A model generated the notes under the pieces. It was not told where the DNA came from, did no database searches, and worked only from the letters and a program-made list of their open reading frames with translations. Made by a program: the position numbers and the translations under genes. From the IMG/VR virus record IMGVR_UViG_3300025164_000005, positions 1 through 48,666 of that record: a stretch of DNA of 48,666 nt; one strand, written 5' to 3'. Below are positions 15,581-22,360 of the stretch, piece by piece. Source of the stretch: a virus. The stretch's first letter is position 1. Each line of letters begins with the position of its first letter.

Positions 15581-15818
15581 CCTCCACCGCTCCTATTGTC
15601 CGCGCTGCGGTTATGAACAGCTCTTCAGACGCGGTCATTGCCTGACTTGCAATACTCAGGCCGGCGATATCGGACTTGAAATCCATATGAAAGTAAGGAG
15701 GTGCCATCGAGGTACATCCAAGATGAATCTTTCAGGCGCTGGAAACGAGGGGGGCGGCAACGCCCTCCTCAACCTTTCAGCGGGGCAAGGGGAATTGTTT
15801 GAAACGGGGGAGAAATGA
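15573..15818 (+). CDS. Small zinc-ribbon protein with clamp-motif-like tail
   Basis: The 81-residue product has a treble-clef-like zinc ribbon, C-P-R-C-G-Y then G-H-C-L-T-C (residues 9-26). The middle is rich in Gly and Asn. The C-terminus contains G-Q-G-E-L-F, close to the pentapeptide that binds bacterial beta-clamps (Q-L-S/D-L-F). It starts inside the end of the preceding micro-gene and overlaps the next gene by ATGA. Confidence 0.5.
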   Translation: MISLHRSYCPRCGYEQLFRRGHCLTCNTQAGDIGLEIHMKVRRCHRGTSKMNLSGAGNEGGGNALLNLSAGQGELFETGEK

Positions 15819-16054
15819 AAATTATCAACGTACAAAGATTCTGTGAGGTTTATGGTGAGATTCAAGACCTGATCGATGCTGGATATTCCCTGACATTTTC
15901 TAACAGCGAAACACGTTTGCAGGGAAAATACAGCGGAGAGCTGGCCAAAAAATATCTTGAATTAGCTCAACTCCGAATCGATCCGAACACGGGTTATGTC
16001 GAAGGCCTAATGATGCTCGGCGATTTATCCATTATTTTGACCATGACTGAGTGA
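15815..16054 (+). CDS. Small early protein of unknown function
   Basis: The 79-residue product, preceded by GGGGGAGAA, is a mixed alpha/beta protein. It has V-Y-G-E-I-Q-D-L-I-D-A-G-Y-S-L-T-F and a hydrophobic C-terminus. It forms a translationally coupled series with its neighbours. No domain is recognised. Confidence 0.55.
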   Translation: MKIINVQRFCEVYGEIQDLIDAGYSLTFSNSETRLQGKYSGELAKKYLELAQLRIDPNTGYVEGLMMLGDLSIILTMTE

Positions 16055-16061
16055 GGATAGC

Positions 16062-16343
16062 ATGAGCACCATTAGATTTCCATTCAAGGGTTTGTTTGGG
16101 AAAGTCGCTGCGGCCTTCAGGCACAAAAATAGAAGGCCCACCGAATCCCATGCTTTCCCGGCCAAGCCGGCGGGTCCAGTTATTTCCTTGCCGGAGAAAA
16201 GGGGCGGCCTGGCACGCTGGCTTTTCGTCAAGGATAACCCCCGGAATCTCAGCCCGGGTGGAAAAGAACTCATGCTCCAATTAGCTGAGGAAAAGCGGGA
16301 GCGGAGAAGGGCACGCAATCGGAGATTGGCGGGGATAGCATGA
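16062..16343 (+). CDS. Basic small early protein
   Basis: The 93-residue product is strongly basic, with K-G-L-F-G-K-V-A-A-A-F-R-H-K-N-R-R near the start and a helical E-E-K-R-E-R-R-R-A-R-N-R-R near the end. A nucleic-acid-binding role is possible from charge alone. A GAGGAT ribosome site precedes it, and it overlaps the next gene by ATGA. Confidence 0.5.
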   Translation: MSTIRFPFKGLFGKVAAAFRHKNRRPTESHAFPAKPAGPVISLPEKRGGLARWLFVKDNPRNLSPGGKELMLQLAEEKRERRRARNRRLAGIA

Positions 16344-16612
16344 GCAAAACAGAAGCGTCCCCGTCTTCGGGGGAAGCGCGGGGACTGAAACACGAGAGCC
16401 TGCTGATTGCGGCGGCGCCGGCGCTATTGGAAGCCTGTATCCGCACGGAAAGATATCTTCAGGGAATTCGGAGCGGACGGCAATTTGAAGAAGGGGACCT
16501 GGTAGATATTATCAAGGCCGCCATCCGCAAGGCGACGGCGGACCTGGACCGGCCAGGCCAGGATGCGATCACGTTCGATTCGCAGGCCAAGGCGGGGGAG
16601 AGGTTCCAATGA
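16340..16612 (+). CDS. Small helical early protein
   Basis: The 90-residue product contains L-L-I-A-A-A-P-A-L-L-E-A-C, a pattern found in many small phage and prophage proteins of unknown function. A second helix, V-D-I-I-K-A-A-I-R-K-A-T-A-D-L, follows. It overlaps its neighbours on both sides by ATGA. Confidence 0.55.
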   Translation: MSKTEASPSSGEARGLKHESLLIAAAPALLEACIRTERYLQGIRSGRQFEEGDLVDIIKAAIRKATADLDRPGQDAITFDSQAKAGERFQ

Positions 16613-17775
16613 TCGAGAAATTGAACAGCGACCATTTCCTCATCCAGGAAATCACTGAGAGTTATCTGAATGATTTCAAAATCCGGTCCGGCCAACGAGA
16701 TCATCAAAAACGCGGCAATTTCTACATAAGTGATGTCGGGGCTTGTGATCGAGCCACGTTTTACAACTTCACCTGCCCGGAGAAAAAGCGGCCCATCACG
16801 GCCAAGACGCTCATGATGTTCAGCGCCGGCAATCTCCTCCATGATGACCTCCAGGACAGGGCCCGGCGGAGGGGGATGCTTGAGGCGGGACGCGATATCG
16901 AAATGGGCGTTGAAGATTGGGCACACAAAGCAACGGGCCGCCTCGACTTCATCGCAGCCGTCTATCGCTTCATCGAGACGGAGAAGGGGATAGCCGTTGT
17001 CGAGATAAAGACCAAGAATCCCTACAACTTCGGCGGAGAGGAGCCAACCCAGGACGAAATCGATCAACTCCTCTGGTACATCGATCGGCTCAAGGAAAGC
17101 TCGGCCAAGAGCATCCGGCAGTCCGAAGTCCTCAACTACGGATTCATACTCTATGCCGATCGGGCGATGATAGCCGACCCCCTGCCTCTCTGCGGCTGGC
17201 GCGTGGACTACGACGCTGAGCGCGTGGCGGTTATCAAGGCGCGGTTCACGGCGCTCGACAAAGCCATCCTGGCCGGTGAGTGCCCCATACGGCCCTTCGA
17301 GCGGGACTCGATCAAGTGCACCTATTGCAGATATGCGGACTCGATCTGCTGGGAGGGCATACCCAGGCCGGAAGCGCCGGTTTTCGTTGCCGATGAGACG
17401 GTTGAGAAACCAGAACAAGAGCTCGTCGAGAGCGCGGCGGCCCGGTACATCGAGCTCAAGGTGGAGGAAAAGAAAGTCGAGGATGAAGTCGACCGGCTTC
17501 GCGCCGTGCTTATGCGGTACTTCAAGGCGACGGGACTTGAGCAGATAAGCGCTAATGGCCAGACGATCATCCACGGGACCATGAAAAGATCGATCCTCGA
17601 TGAGGATTATCTGCTGGAGCAAGTCGGTGACAAATGGCTGCTCATTGCGAAACCCGACCTCAAAAAAATACAGGCGGCCATCAAGGACGGGATGATCGAC
17701 GCAGGCGTTCTGGAGCAAGCCAAGATTACGACCTTCGTAGATGTTTTGAGAATCAAAGGAGGCAAAGATGATTAA
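16609..17775 (+). CDS. Cas4/RecB-like PD-(D/E)XK nuclease with Fe-S cysteines
   Basis: The 388-residue product has the core of PD-(D/E)XK nucleases: T-G-R-L-D-F-I (motif Asp) and V-V-E-I-K-T-K (E-x-K), about residues 107-130. One cysteine in G-A-C-D-R (residue 46) and C-T-Y-C-R-Y-A-D-S-I-C further on match the four-Cys iron-sulphur arrangement of Cas4 and AddB-like nucleases. A helical C-terminal extension follows. Phage Cas4-like nucleases process DNA ends for recombination or replication. It lies just before the RDF-like protein, overlapping by 8 bp. There is no CRISPR array in the window, so an adaptation role is unlikely. Confidence 0.8.
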   Translation: MIEKLNSDHFLIQEITESYLNDFKIRSGQRDHQKRGNFYISDVGACDRATFYNFTCPEKKRPITAKTLMMFSAGNLLHDDLQDRARRRGMLEAGRDIEMGVEDWAHKATGRLDFIAAVYRFIETEKGIAVVEIKTKNPYNFGGEEPTQDEIDQLLWYIDRLKESSAKSIRQSEVLNYGFILYADRAMIADPLPLCGWRVDYDAERVAVIKARFTALDKAILAGECPIRPFERDSIKCTYCRYADSICWEGIPRPEAPVFVADETVEKPEQELVESAAARYIELKVEEKKVEDEVDRLRAVLMRYFKATGLEQISANGQTIIHGTMKRSILDEDYLLEQVGDKWLLIAKPDLKKIQAAIKDGMIDAGVLEQAKITTFVDVLRIKGGKDD

Positions 17776-18802
17776 GGGAATTTCAGAAGCCAGGCGTATG
17801 CCGCGACTTGGGAAAATCCATCTCGGCGTGAAGAAGGCCGTAAAGAAGGACGGGACGCCCTGCGCGCCCTACCCTACTGAGGTTGAGTATTTCGTCTGTC
17901 CCCCGGAGGTTCAGGCAGTCTTCGGAGAGAAGCCAACAGAGTTGAAGATCATGATTCCCGTCGAAGAATCTGAGCGCTTTTTTCCCCAATACTACAAGCG
18001 TTATACGACAAACCTGCTTCAGTGCAAGGGGGATGGAGAAAAAGCCTTTTGCTGGGCTGACGAAGGGGGCCTCAAGGAAATTCCCTGTCCCTGCGATTAT
18101 CTCAAGTCGGGGGACTGTAAGCAGATAGGGATTTTCTGCTTTCTCATGCCGGACGTCCAAGGATTCGGAATTTACCAAATCACGACAAGCTCCAAAAATT
18201 CCATCATCGATCTGAATTCCGGCCTTGATATGATACGCGCCATCGCCGGACGTGTGCGCATGATCCCCTTGATTCTCAAGCGGCAAAAGATGGAAATACA
18301 GCGCATCGAGGCGGAAGGGGGAAAGCCCAAGAAATCCACGCACTACACAATGAAGATCGACCTGGACGAAAAGATGACTCTACGTCAACTCCAGCAATCT
18401 GCGCAAGTCAAACCGGAGATGATTTTGCTGCCTCCCCCGGACGAGGACAAGGACGACCTCTTCTATCCCCCGAACGGCTTCAAGCCCGAAGACGAGACCG
18501 AAGAGGCGAAGCCGGCGCTGGAAGCAAAACCGAAGGATGTGGCCAAAGCGAAAGAAGACGAGGAGAAAAAGAAGGCCAAGGAAAAGGAGGCCTTCGAGAA
18601 GGCGGAGCTCGTGAAGGCGGGCCACGACCTCGAAGCGCTGCTCAAGGGCTATCAGGATCTCGGCGGAAAAATCATGAAGGAACAGGCTGAGCGGATTACC
18701 GAGCTCAAGACAAAGGCCGAGATCGATAAGGCCATCGAGTTCTTCAAGCTCAAGAAGCAGGCCATCGAGAAGCAGGCCGGAGACGGCGAGATCCCGTTCT
18801 AA
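17768..18802 (+). CDS. Gp3/RDF-like phage protein with SSB-like C-terminal tip
   Basis: The 344-residue product starts M-I-K-G-I-S-E-A-R-R-M-P-R-L-G-K-I-H-L-G and has a Cys-rich middle (C-K-G-D-G-E-K-A-F-C-W, C-P-C-D-Y-L, G-D-C-K). This resembles the phage family annotated as recombination-directionality-factor-like or metal-binding (Gp3-like). A charged low-complexity linker rich in K, E and A (about 225-285) leads to a helical region. The protein then ends G-D-G-E-I-P-F, strikingly like the D-D-I-P-F tip of bacterial SSB. An ssDNA-binding or recombination role beside the nuclease is plausible. A GGAGG ribosome site lies at 17758-17762. Confidence 0.6.
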   Translation: MIKGISEARRMPRLGKIHLGVKKAVKKDGTPCAPYPTEVEYFVCPPEVQAVFGEKPTELKIMIPVEESERFFPQYYKRYTTNLLQCKGDGEKAFCWADEGGLKEIPCPCDYLKSGDCKQIGIFCFLMPDVQGFGIYQITTSSKNSIIDLNSGLDMIRAIAGRVRMIPLILKRQKMEIQRIEAEGGKPKKSTHYTMKIDLDEKMTLRQLQQSAQVKPEMILLPPPDEDKDDLFYPPNGFKPEDETEEAKPALEAKPKDVAKAKEDEEKKKAKEKEAFEKAELVKAGHDLEALLKGYQDLGGKIMKEQAERITELKTKAEIDKAIEFFKLKKQAIEKQAGDGEIPF

Positions 18803-18812
18803 GGAGGAGATA

Positions 18813-19481
18813 ATGGCAAACGAAATTGTCAACAGCAATTTGGTAGTCATCGAGACCGCCCTGTCCTTTCCGGAGAAGGCACGCACCCTGGTGATCACAA
18901 ACGATGCGACATTCCGGGCGGCGAATGACCTTCAGGCCGCGGATAAGCAGATGCAGAAGTTAGTCCACGAAGCCTTTGATCCGACCGTGGACGCCACGAA
19001 CAAAGCCCACGACATGGCGCTGGCCCAACGTGCCCGCTATCTTAATCCCTTGCTCGAAGCAGAGAAAATTATCAAGCCGAAACTCGGGGCATGGCTGGCC
19101 GAACAGGCCCGAATTCGCCAGGAGGCCTTAGACAAGGCCCGGCGGGAGGCTGCCGAGGCTGAGCGCAAGCGGCTGGCCGCAATGCAGGCGGCGATCGACG
19201 CCGAGAACGCGGGGAAGACCGTAGAAGCCGAGAAGCATTTCGAAGAGGCCGTCGCCATCGAGACGCCGAAGACTATCATCCCTGATCCCATCAAGGCCCA
19301 AGGCACATTCCTTCGCAAGGAGACCAAGTGGCGGGTCGTTGACCTCGGCGCCGTCCCCCGAGAATTCCTGGCGCTTGACCGCGCCCGCGTAGAGCAGATC
19401 TTCCGGATTCAGCGGGAGAAGATGGCCATCCCGGGAATTGAGACGTACTTCGATGAAACAGTCGTCAGCCGAACATCCTAA
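18813..19481 (+). CDS. Coiled-coil phage protein of unknown function
   Basis: The 222-residue product has an AAGGAGGAG ribosome site. The N-terminal half is a long helix rich in A, E, K and R (about residues 40-145), probably a coiled coil. The C-terminal end, T-K-W-R-V-V-D-L-G-A-V-P-R-E-F-L-A-L-D then I-P-G-I-E-T-Y-F-D-E, is conserved in many siphovirus proteins found beside recombination genes. A role in recombination or ssDNA handling is inferred from context only. Confidence 0.6.
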   Translation: MANEIVNSNLVVIETALSFPEKARTLVITNDATFRAANDLQAADKQMQKLVHEAFDPTVDATNKAHDMALAQRARYLNPLLEAEKIIKPKLGAWLAEQARIRQEALDKARREAAEAERKRLAAMQAAIDAENAGKTVEAEKHFEEAVAIETPKTIIPDPIKAQGTFLRKETKWRVVDLGAVPREFLALDRARVEQIFRIQREKMAIPGIETYFDETVVSRTS

Positions 19482-19653
19482 CCGCGACCTTATGATTTTC
19501 TGTGGAAAGTGTGGCGGCCTATTCGTTTGGCACTCGGCCATAGACGCGCAGTGGATGAAGTGCCTGGGCTGCGGGGATCTCCACGACCTGGCCGATCCGG
19601 GAACGCGGGTCGGGGAGATTGCGGCTCGGGGAAGACGGGAGCGGAGAGTTTGA
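19453..19653 (+). CDS. Small zinc-ribbon protein
   Basis: A 4-Cys ribbon, C-G-K-C-G-G and C-L-G-C-G-D, spans about residues 17-40. A basic tail, R-G-R-R-E-R-R-V, follows. The start is uncertain: ATG 19453 overlaps the previous gene by 29 bp, and ATG 19492 is an alternative without a visible ribosome site. It is the last gene before a transcription terminator. Confidence 0.55.
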   Translation: MKQSSAEHPNRDLMIFCGKCGGLFVWHSAIDAQWMKCLGCGDLHDLADPGTRVGEIAARGRRERRV

Positions 19654-19658
19654 ACATG

Positions 19659-19729
19659 CGGGGCCGGGCCGGTCTTTTCTTTGGGTATTCCCCCCACCCT
19701 CCTTTCAACGAGCCTGGCCCCGTTTTTTT
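19659..19729 (+). terminator. Rho-independent terminator
   Basis: CGGGGCCGGGC (19659-19669) pairs with GCCTGGCCCCG (19712-19722) in an 11-bp GC-rich stem with one G-U pair. Seven T residues follow at once. The 42-nt loop is longer than usual. It closes the early operon and isolates the downstream promoter. Confidence 0.75.
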
Positions 19730-19741
19730 ATTAAATCATCC

Positions 19742-19770
19742 TTGACAACGCAGGAGTGATGGGGTAAATT
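19742..19770 (+). promoter_or_regulatory. Strong promoter for the replication initiator
   Basis: The consensus -35 TTGACA (19742-19747) and TAAATT (19765-19770) are separated by exactly 17 bp. Transcription would start near 19777, just before the structured leader and about 118 nt before the initiator start codon. Confidence 0.8.
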
Positions 19771-19778
19771 CATGGCAT

Positions 19779-19869
19779 GCGGACCAGACAATGCGAGACG
19801 AAATAAAACCCTTAGCCCCCTCCTGTCTGCGCAAGCAGATATCCAAAGCACTGGTCCGCTGGAGGGGGC
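19779..19869 (+). ncRNA. Structured 5' leader, predicted H-type pseudoknot
   Basis: Two perfect 9-bp helices interlock. GCGGACCAG (19779-19787) pairs with CTGGTCCGC (19851-19859). GCCCCCTCC (19815-19823), inside that loop, pairs with GGAGGGGGC (19861-19869) outside it. The downstream arms are one base apart, so the helices could stack. A further hairpin, TGTCTGC-GCAA-GCAGATA (19824-19841), with a GNRA tetraloop, sits between them. The element starts at the predicted 5' end of the mRNA and ends 25 nt before the initiator ATG, so it could control initiator synthesis. No known riboswitch class is recognised. The two helices could instead be alternatives. Confidence 0.7.
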
Positions 19870-19894
19870 GGGGTCTTCATATCGGGAGAAATTG

Positions 19895-20590
19895 ATGGGA
19901 TTTACGAAACTGGATGAGGGGATTCTACAATCATCTATCATGGCTGAAGACTCCGATACATTCAAAATTTGGATTGCCCTAATGGCTTCATGTGAGGCGG
20001 ATGGAATCGCCAGAATTTCACCTGCTTATTTAGCTAATGTTTGTCACATACCAATTGAAATTGTCACGCGAGCTTTTGATAAATTTTTAGGACCCGACCC
20101 GCAATCACGGAACAGCAAGAGAGAAGGGCGTCGAATCGAGAGGGTTAAACATGGATGGAAGTTATTGAATTATCAACACTATAGAAGATTTCTTTACTCT
20201 GATAGTCCCGATGCTATTCGTCAAAGAAGGCACAGAGAAAAAATCTGTGACAAGCGTGACGTGTCACAAAAAGGCGTGACATCTCTGCTTCTGCCTCATA
20301 TTTCTTTTATATTCTCTTCTCTTAAATGGGAAGGAATAACAGAAGATGATCTAATCAGATGGAAGGAAGCATATCCGGTCTGTGACATCAAGATAGAACT
20401 CGCCCGGATGAGAGAATGGATAATCTCGAACAGACAGAAGGGAAAGAAGTCGAATTGGCGGCGGTTCATCACAAACTGGCTTTCGCGGGTGCAGGACAGA
20501 GGGGGAACAAAAGACGGAACCCCGAAGCGGACAGATGAGGAATGGAAAGAATTCAGCGAGTTGATCAAAAAGAAAGAGACGCTGAAATGA
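19895..20590 (+). CDS. Phage replication initiator (O/DnaD-like)
   Basis: The 231-residue product has the N-terminal winged-helix pattern of phage replisome organisers. It runs K-L-D-E-G-I-L-Q-S-S-I, W-I-A-L-M-A-S-C-E-A-D-G-I-A-R-I-S, L-A-N-V-C-H-I, then S-R-N-S-K-R-E-G-R-R-I and W-K-L-L-N-Y-Q-H-Y-R. The start at 19895 was chosen because homology begins there and GGGAG lies 7 nt upstream. The open frame back to 19772 falls in the structured leader. The gene is A+T-richer than its neighbours, suggesting separate ancestry. It probably binds the origin candidate within its own coding sequence and loads helicase together with the next gene. Confidence 0.75.
   Translation: MGFTKLDEGILQSSIMAEDSDTFKIWIALMASCEADGIARISPAYLANVCHIPIEIVTRAFDKFLGPDPQSRNSKREGRRIERVKHGWKLLNYQHYRRFLYSDSPDAIRQRRHREKICDKRDVSQKGVTSLLLPHISFIFSSLKWEGITEDDLIRWKEAYPVCDIKIELARMREWIISNRQKGKKSNWRRFITNWLSRVQDRGGTKDGTPKRTDEEWKEFSELIKKKETLK
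20247..20335. other. Candidate replication origin (iterons plus A+T-rich tract)
   Basis: Four GTGAC/GTCAC boxes fall within 34 bp (20247-20251, 20256-20260, 20263-20267, 20276-20280), two of them as GCGTGAC with 20-bp spacing. Another pair at 20043-20047 and 20063-20067 is also 20 bp apart, and one more lies at 20382-20386. The cluster is followed by a pyrimidine- and A+T-rich tract (about 20281-20335). Iterons followed by an A+T-rich unwinding region inside the initiator gene is the lambda ori/O layout. Confidence 0.5.
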
Positions 20591-21318
20591 GAGAGATGGT
20601 ATTCAAGGAACAGATCGGAAGGATGGAGGCGTTGTTTCGGCGGAAACTCGAGGCCGGAGTTCTGGCCGAGTATTGGCGGGCCCTGCATTATGTGGAAGAC
20701 GAGGTGTTTGAGAAGGCCGTGGACTTCGTTGCGTCTTCCTTCAAGCCGTTTCCCTCGGAACCATTCCCTTCGGTGGCCACGATTGAGTCAGCCGTTATAG
20801 ACATGAAAGAAGAAGGTATGGATGAGGTGTACGAGCCGGAAAGGGAAGGCGCACCGCCGGATTATTCGGCCCTTGACTTCTGCCAGAAATGCGGAAATTT
20901 AGGGTTATTTTTGGACGAGTTAGTCGCCCGATTTTGCTCTTGCGAGAAGGGCCGGTTGAAGAAGGCTTCTTGGAATGTCGAACCGGCATACTCAAACTGG
21001 GAGAAGAAGAAGCGAGATGAAAAGATCCAGATGAACCTCGCGAGATTGCCGCAGAGCGCGGGTCCGGTCCGCGGGCTTCAGGAAAAAAACGCCCTGGGTT
21101 TCTGGGAGGCAAACGCGGTCGAGCATGAGGCGTGGTGCGCAGACAAGCGAAAGCAGATCGAGGAAATTAAGCGACGGCGAGAGGAGCTTGAGGAAAAACG
21201 ACGGGAGGAGAAGAAGATCCTTGTGCCCGGGTCGTTGAAGCGGATACTCGAAGAAACGATGGCCCAGGTGTCGGAGAGGATGCCGGAGACGGAGGAGGAC
21301 GGAGATGTTCCTTTCTAA
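20587..21318 (+). CDS. Helicase-loader-like protein with zinc ribbon and SSB-like tip
   Basis: The 243-residue product (start chosen at the ATGA overlap with the initiator) has an N-terminal helical region. Its pattern E-Y-W-R-A-L-H-Y-V-E-D-E-V-F-E-K-A-V and F-P-S-V-A-T-I resembles phage helicase loaders of the G40P-loader type. A zinc-ribbon-like C-Q-K-C-G-N and C-S-C-E-K-G lies near residues 99-123. A charged helical segment (E-E-I-K-R-R-R-E-E-L-E-E-K-R-R-E-E) and a final E-E-D-G-D-V-P-F tip similar to SSB follow. Pairing with the initiator supports a replication role; the exact family is uncertain. Confidence 0.6.
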   Translation: MREMVFKEQIGRMEALFRRKLEAGVLAEYWRALHYVEDEVFEKAVDFVASSFKPFPSEPFPSVATIESAVIDMKEEGMDEVYEPEREGAPPDYSALDFCQKCGNLGLFLDELVARFCSCEKGRLKKASWNVEPAYSNWEKKKRDEKIQMNLARLPQSAGPVRGLQEKNALGFWEANAVEHEAWCADKRKQIEEIKRRREELEEKRREEKKILVPGSLKRILEETMAQVSERMPETEEDGDVPF

Positions 21319-21358
21319 GACGTACAAAGATTTTAAATACGAGGCGAGGCTTTAGGCC

Positions 21359-21763
21359 ATGAACAAAGTATTGTTTTCTTCTCTGTCCTCCCATTGGAAT
21401 ACCCCAGGCTTTCTCTATTATCAATTAAAGGCAGAATTTCATTTCAATGACGATCCCTGTCCCTCGGGCGGTCTTTTTGGATTAGATAGGCCGTGGGGAA
21501 CATCGACATATTGCAACCCGCCTTATGGCCGCGCTGTCGGCGAATGGATCGAAAAAGGAATCATTGAATACAAGCAAGGTAAGACAGTTATTTTCCTGCT
21601 TCCGGTAAGGACAGATACAAAGTGGTTTCATGATCTTATTTTGCCTAATGCCCCAGAAATCCGATTTATCCGGGGACGATTAAAATTCACAAGACCGGAT
21701 GGCACATTTGGATGCGCTCCATTCCCGAGCATGATAGTTATTTTTAATGGGCGGAAAACATGA
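21359..21763 (+). CDS. Phage DNA N6-adenine methyltransferase (Dam type)
   Basis: The 134-residue product has the catalytic C-N-P-P-Y-G-R motif (about residues 53-58). It also has the short-form pattern W-N-T-P near the N-terminus, F-L-L-P-V-R-T-D-T-K-W-F and F-I-R-G-R-L-K-F, typical of the phage Dam family. It probably methylates adenine in phage DNA, protecting against host restriction or marking replicated DNA. It overlaps the next gene by ATGA. Confidence 0.85.
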   Translation: MNKVLFSSLSSHWNTPGFLYYQLKAEFHFNDDPCPSGGLFGLDRPWGTSTYCNPPYGRAVGEWIEKGIIEYKQGKTVIFLLPVRTDTKWFHDLILPNAPEIRFIRGRLKFTRPDGTFGCAPFPSMIVIFNGRKT

Positions 21764-22005
21764 ACCCCGTCTGTGAATGCCATGGTGAGGGTATGTACCT
21801 TAAGGACAATACCGCCGTTTTCTGCGAATGTCCCGAGGGCCGCCGGCGCAAGTCGGCGTGGATATTGGCCGGCGAGATTGTGCAAGAGGAGGCCAGGAAG
21901 GATCGGGCGAAACGGTTGCGACGCAGGGCAAAGCCGGTCCACGATTATAAGGCAGAGGCGGGAGGAGAGCGGGAACCGGGGGAGGACGAAATTGTCCCTT
22001 TCTGA
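21760..22005 (+). CDS. Small Cys-rich protein with SSB-like tip
   Basis: The 81-residue product has a C-E-C-H-G-E-G and C-E-C-P-E-G-R ribbon (residues 5-28), a basic helix (K-D-R-A-K-R-L-R-R-R-A-K) and a C-terminus G-E-D-E-I-V-P-F. The zinc ribbon resembles that of the loader-like protein at 20587. The acidic tip ending in I-V-P-F is the third of its kind in this genome. Confidence 0.6.
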   Translation: MNPVCECHGEGMYLKDNTAVFCECPEGRRRKSAWILAGEIVQEEARKDRAKRLRRRAKPVHDYKAEAGGEREPGEDEIVPF

Positions 22006-22312
22006 TTTCATCCTCTCCATCCTCCGCGCCCACCACCGGGGCCGGGCCAACGCGATCACGCGGGAGGACTTATTGAATTATTTGCATAGCCTTGGCTATG
22101 GCCTTTCTGATCGAGACTTAAGAGAGATTTACGCCGAGCTTCCCATAGTCTCCTCATCACGGGGTTTGTTCTGGCCGGAGAGCCGGGCCGAGCTTGAGGA
22201 GTACCGTTTGTATCTCAAAGCTAAGGCTATCCCATTATTCGAGCGCTGGCAACGTGTCGCCCAGGCCCATCCCGAATTGATTGACGCGCAACAGGGGGAG
22301 TTATTCCCATGA
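21992..22312 (+). CDS. Winged-helix-like protein with C-terminal clamp-motif
   Basis: A TTG start at 21992 is preceded by GGGGGAGG at a good distance, giving about 106 residues. The product begins S-L-S-D-F-I-L-S-I-L-R-A-H, continues with A-I-T-R-E-D-L-L-N-Y-L and L-S-D-R-D-L-R-E-I-Y (helix-turn-helix-like), and ends Q-Q-G-E-L-F-P. The last residues fit a beta-clamp-binding pentapeptide. It overlaps the previous gene by 14 bp. Confidence 0.55.
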   Translation: MSLSDFILSILRAHHRGRANAITREDLLNYLHSLGYGLSDRDLREIYAELPIVSSSRGLFWPESRAELEEYRLYLKAKAIPLFERWQRVAQAHPELIDAQQGELFP

Positions 22313-22360
22313 CCAAGCGGATCGAGATAGAGAATTTTGGGAGGAATTAAAGGAGAGACA

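Noticed and set aside
16459-17718. Long minus-strand open frame (419 codons)
   Set aside because: It lies opposite the Cas4-like nuclease gene, whose motifs are clear. It has no domain of its own and is a reading-frame shadow.
16609-17775. Cas4-like gene as evidence of a CRISPR system
   Set aside because: No cas1, cas2 or array is present. Phages often carry Cas4-like nucleases for recombination.
19772-19894. Upstream extension of the initiator gene from ATG 19772
   Set aside because: The ATG lies just before the predicted transcription start. The 41 extra codons coincide with the pseudoknot leader, and family similarity begins at 19895, which has a ribosome site.
21305-21355. 16-codon frame after the loader-like gene
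   Set aside because: It has a purine-rich upstream stretch, but it overlaps the end of the loader-like gene. Its resemblance to Y-K-D-F-K in the Hjc-like gene covers only a few residues.
22309-22350. 13-codon frame (M-T-K-R-I-E) after the winged-helix-like gene
   Set aside because: It is too short to support; it may be a coupling leader for the next gene.
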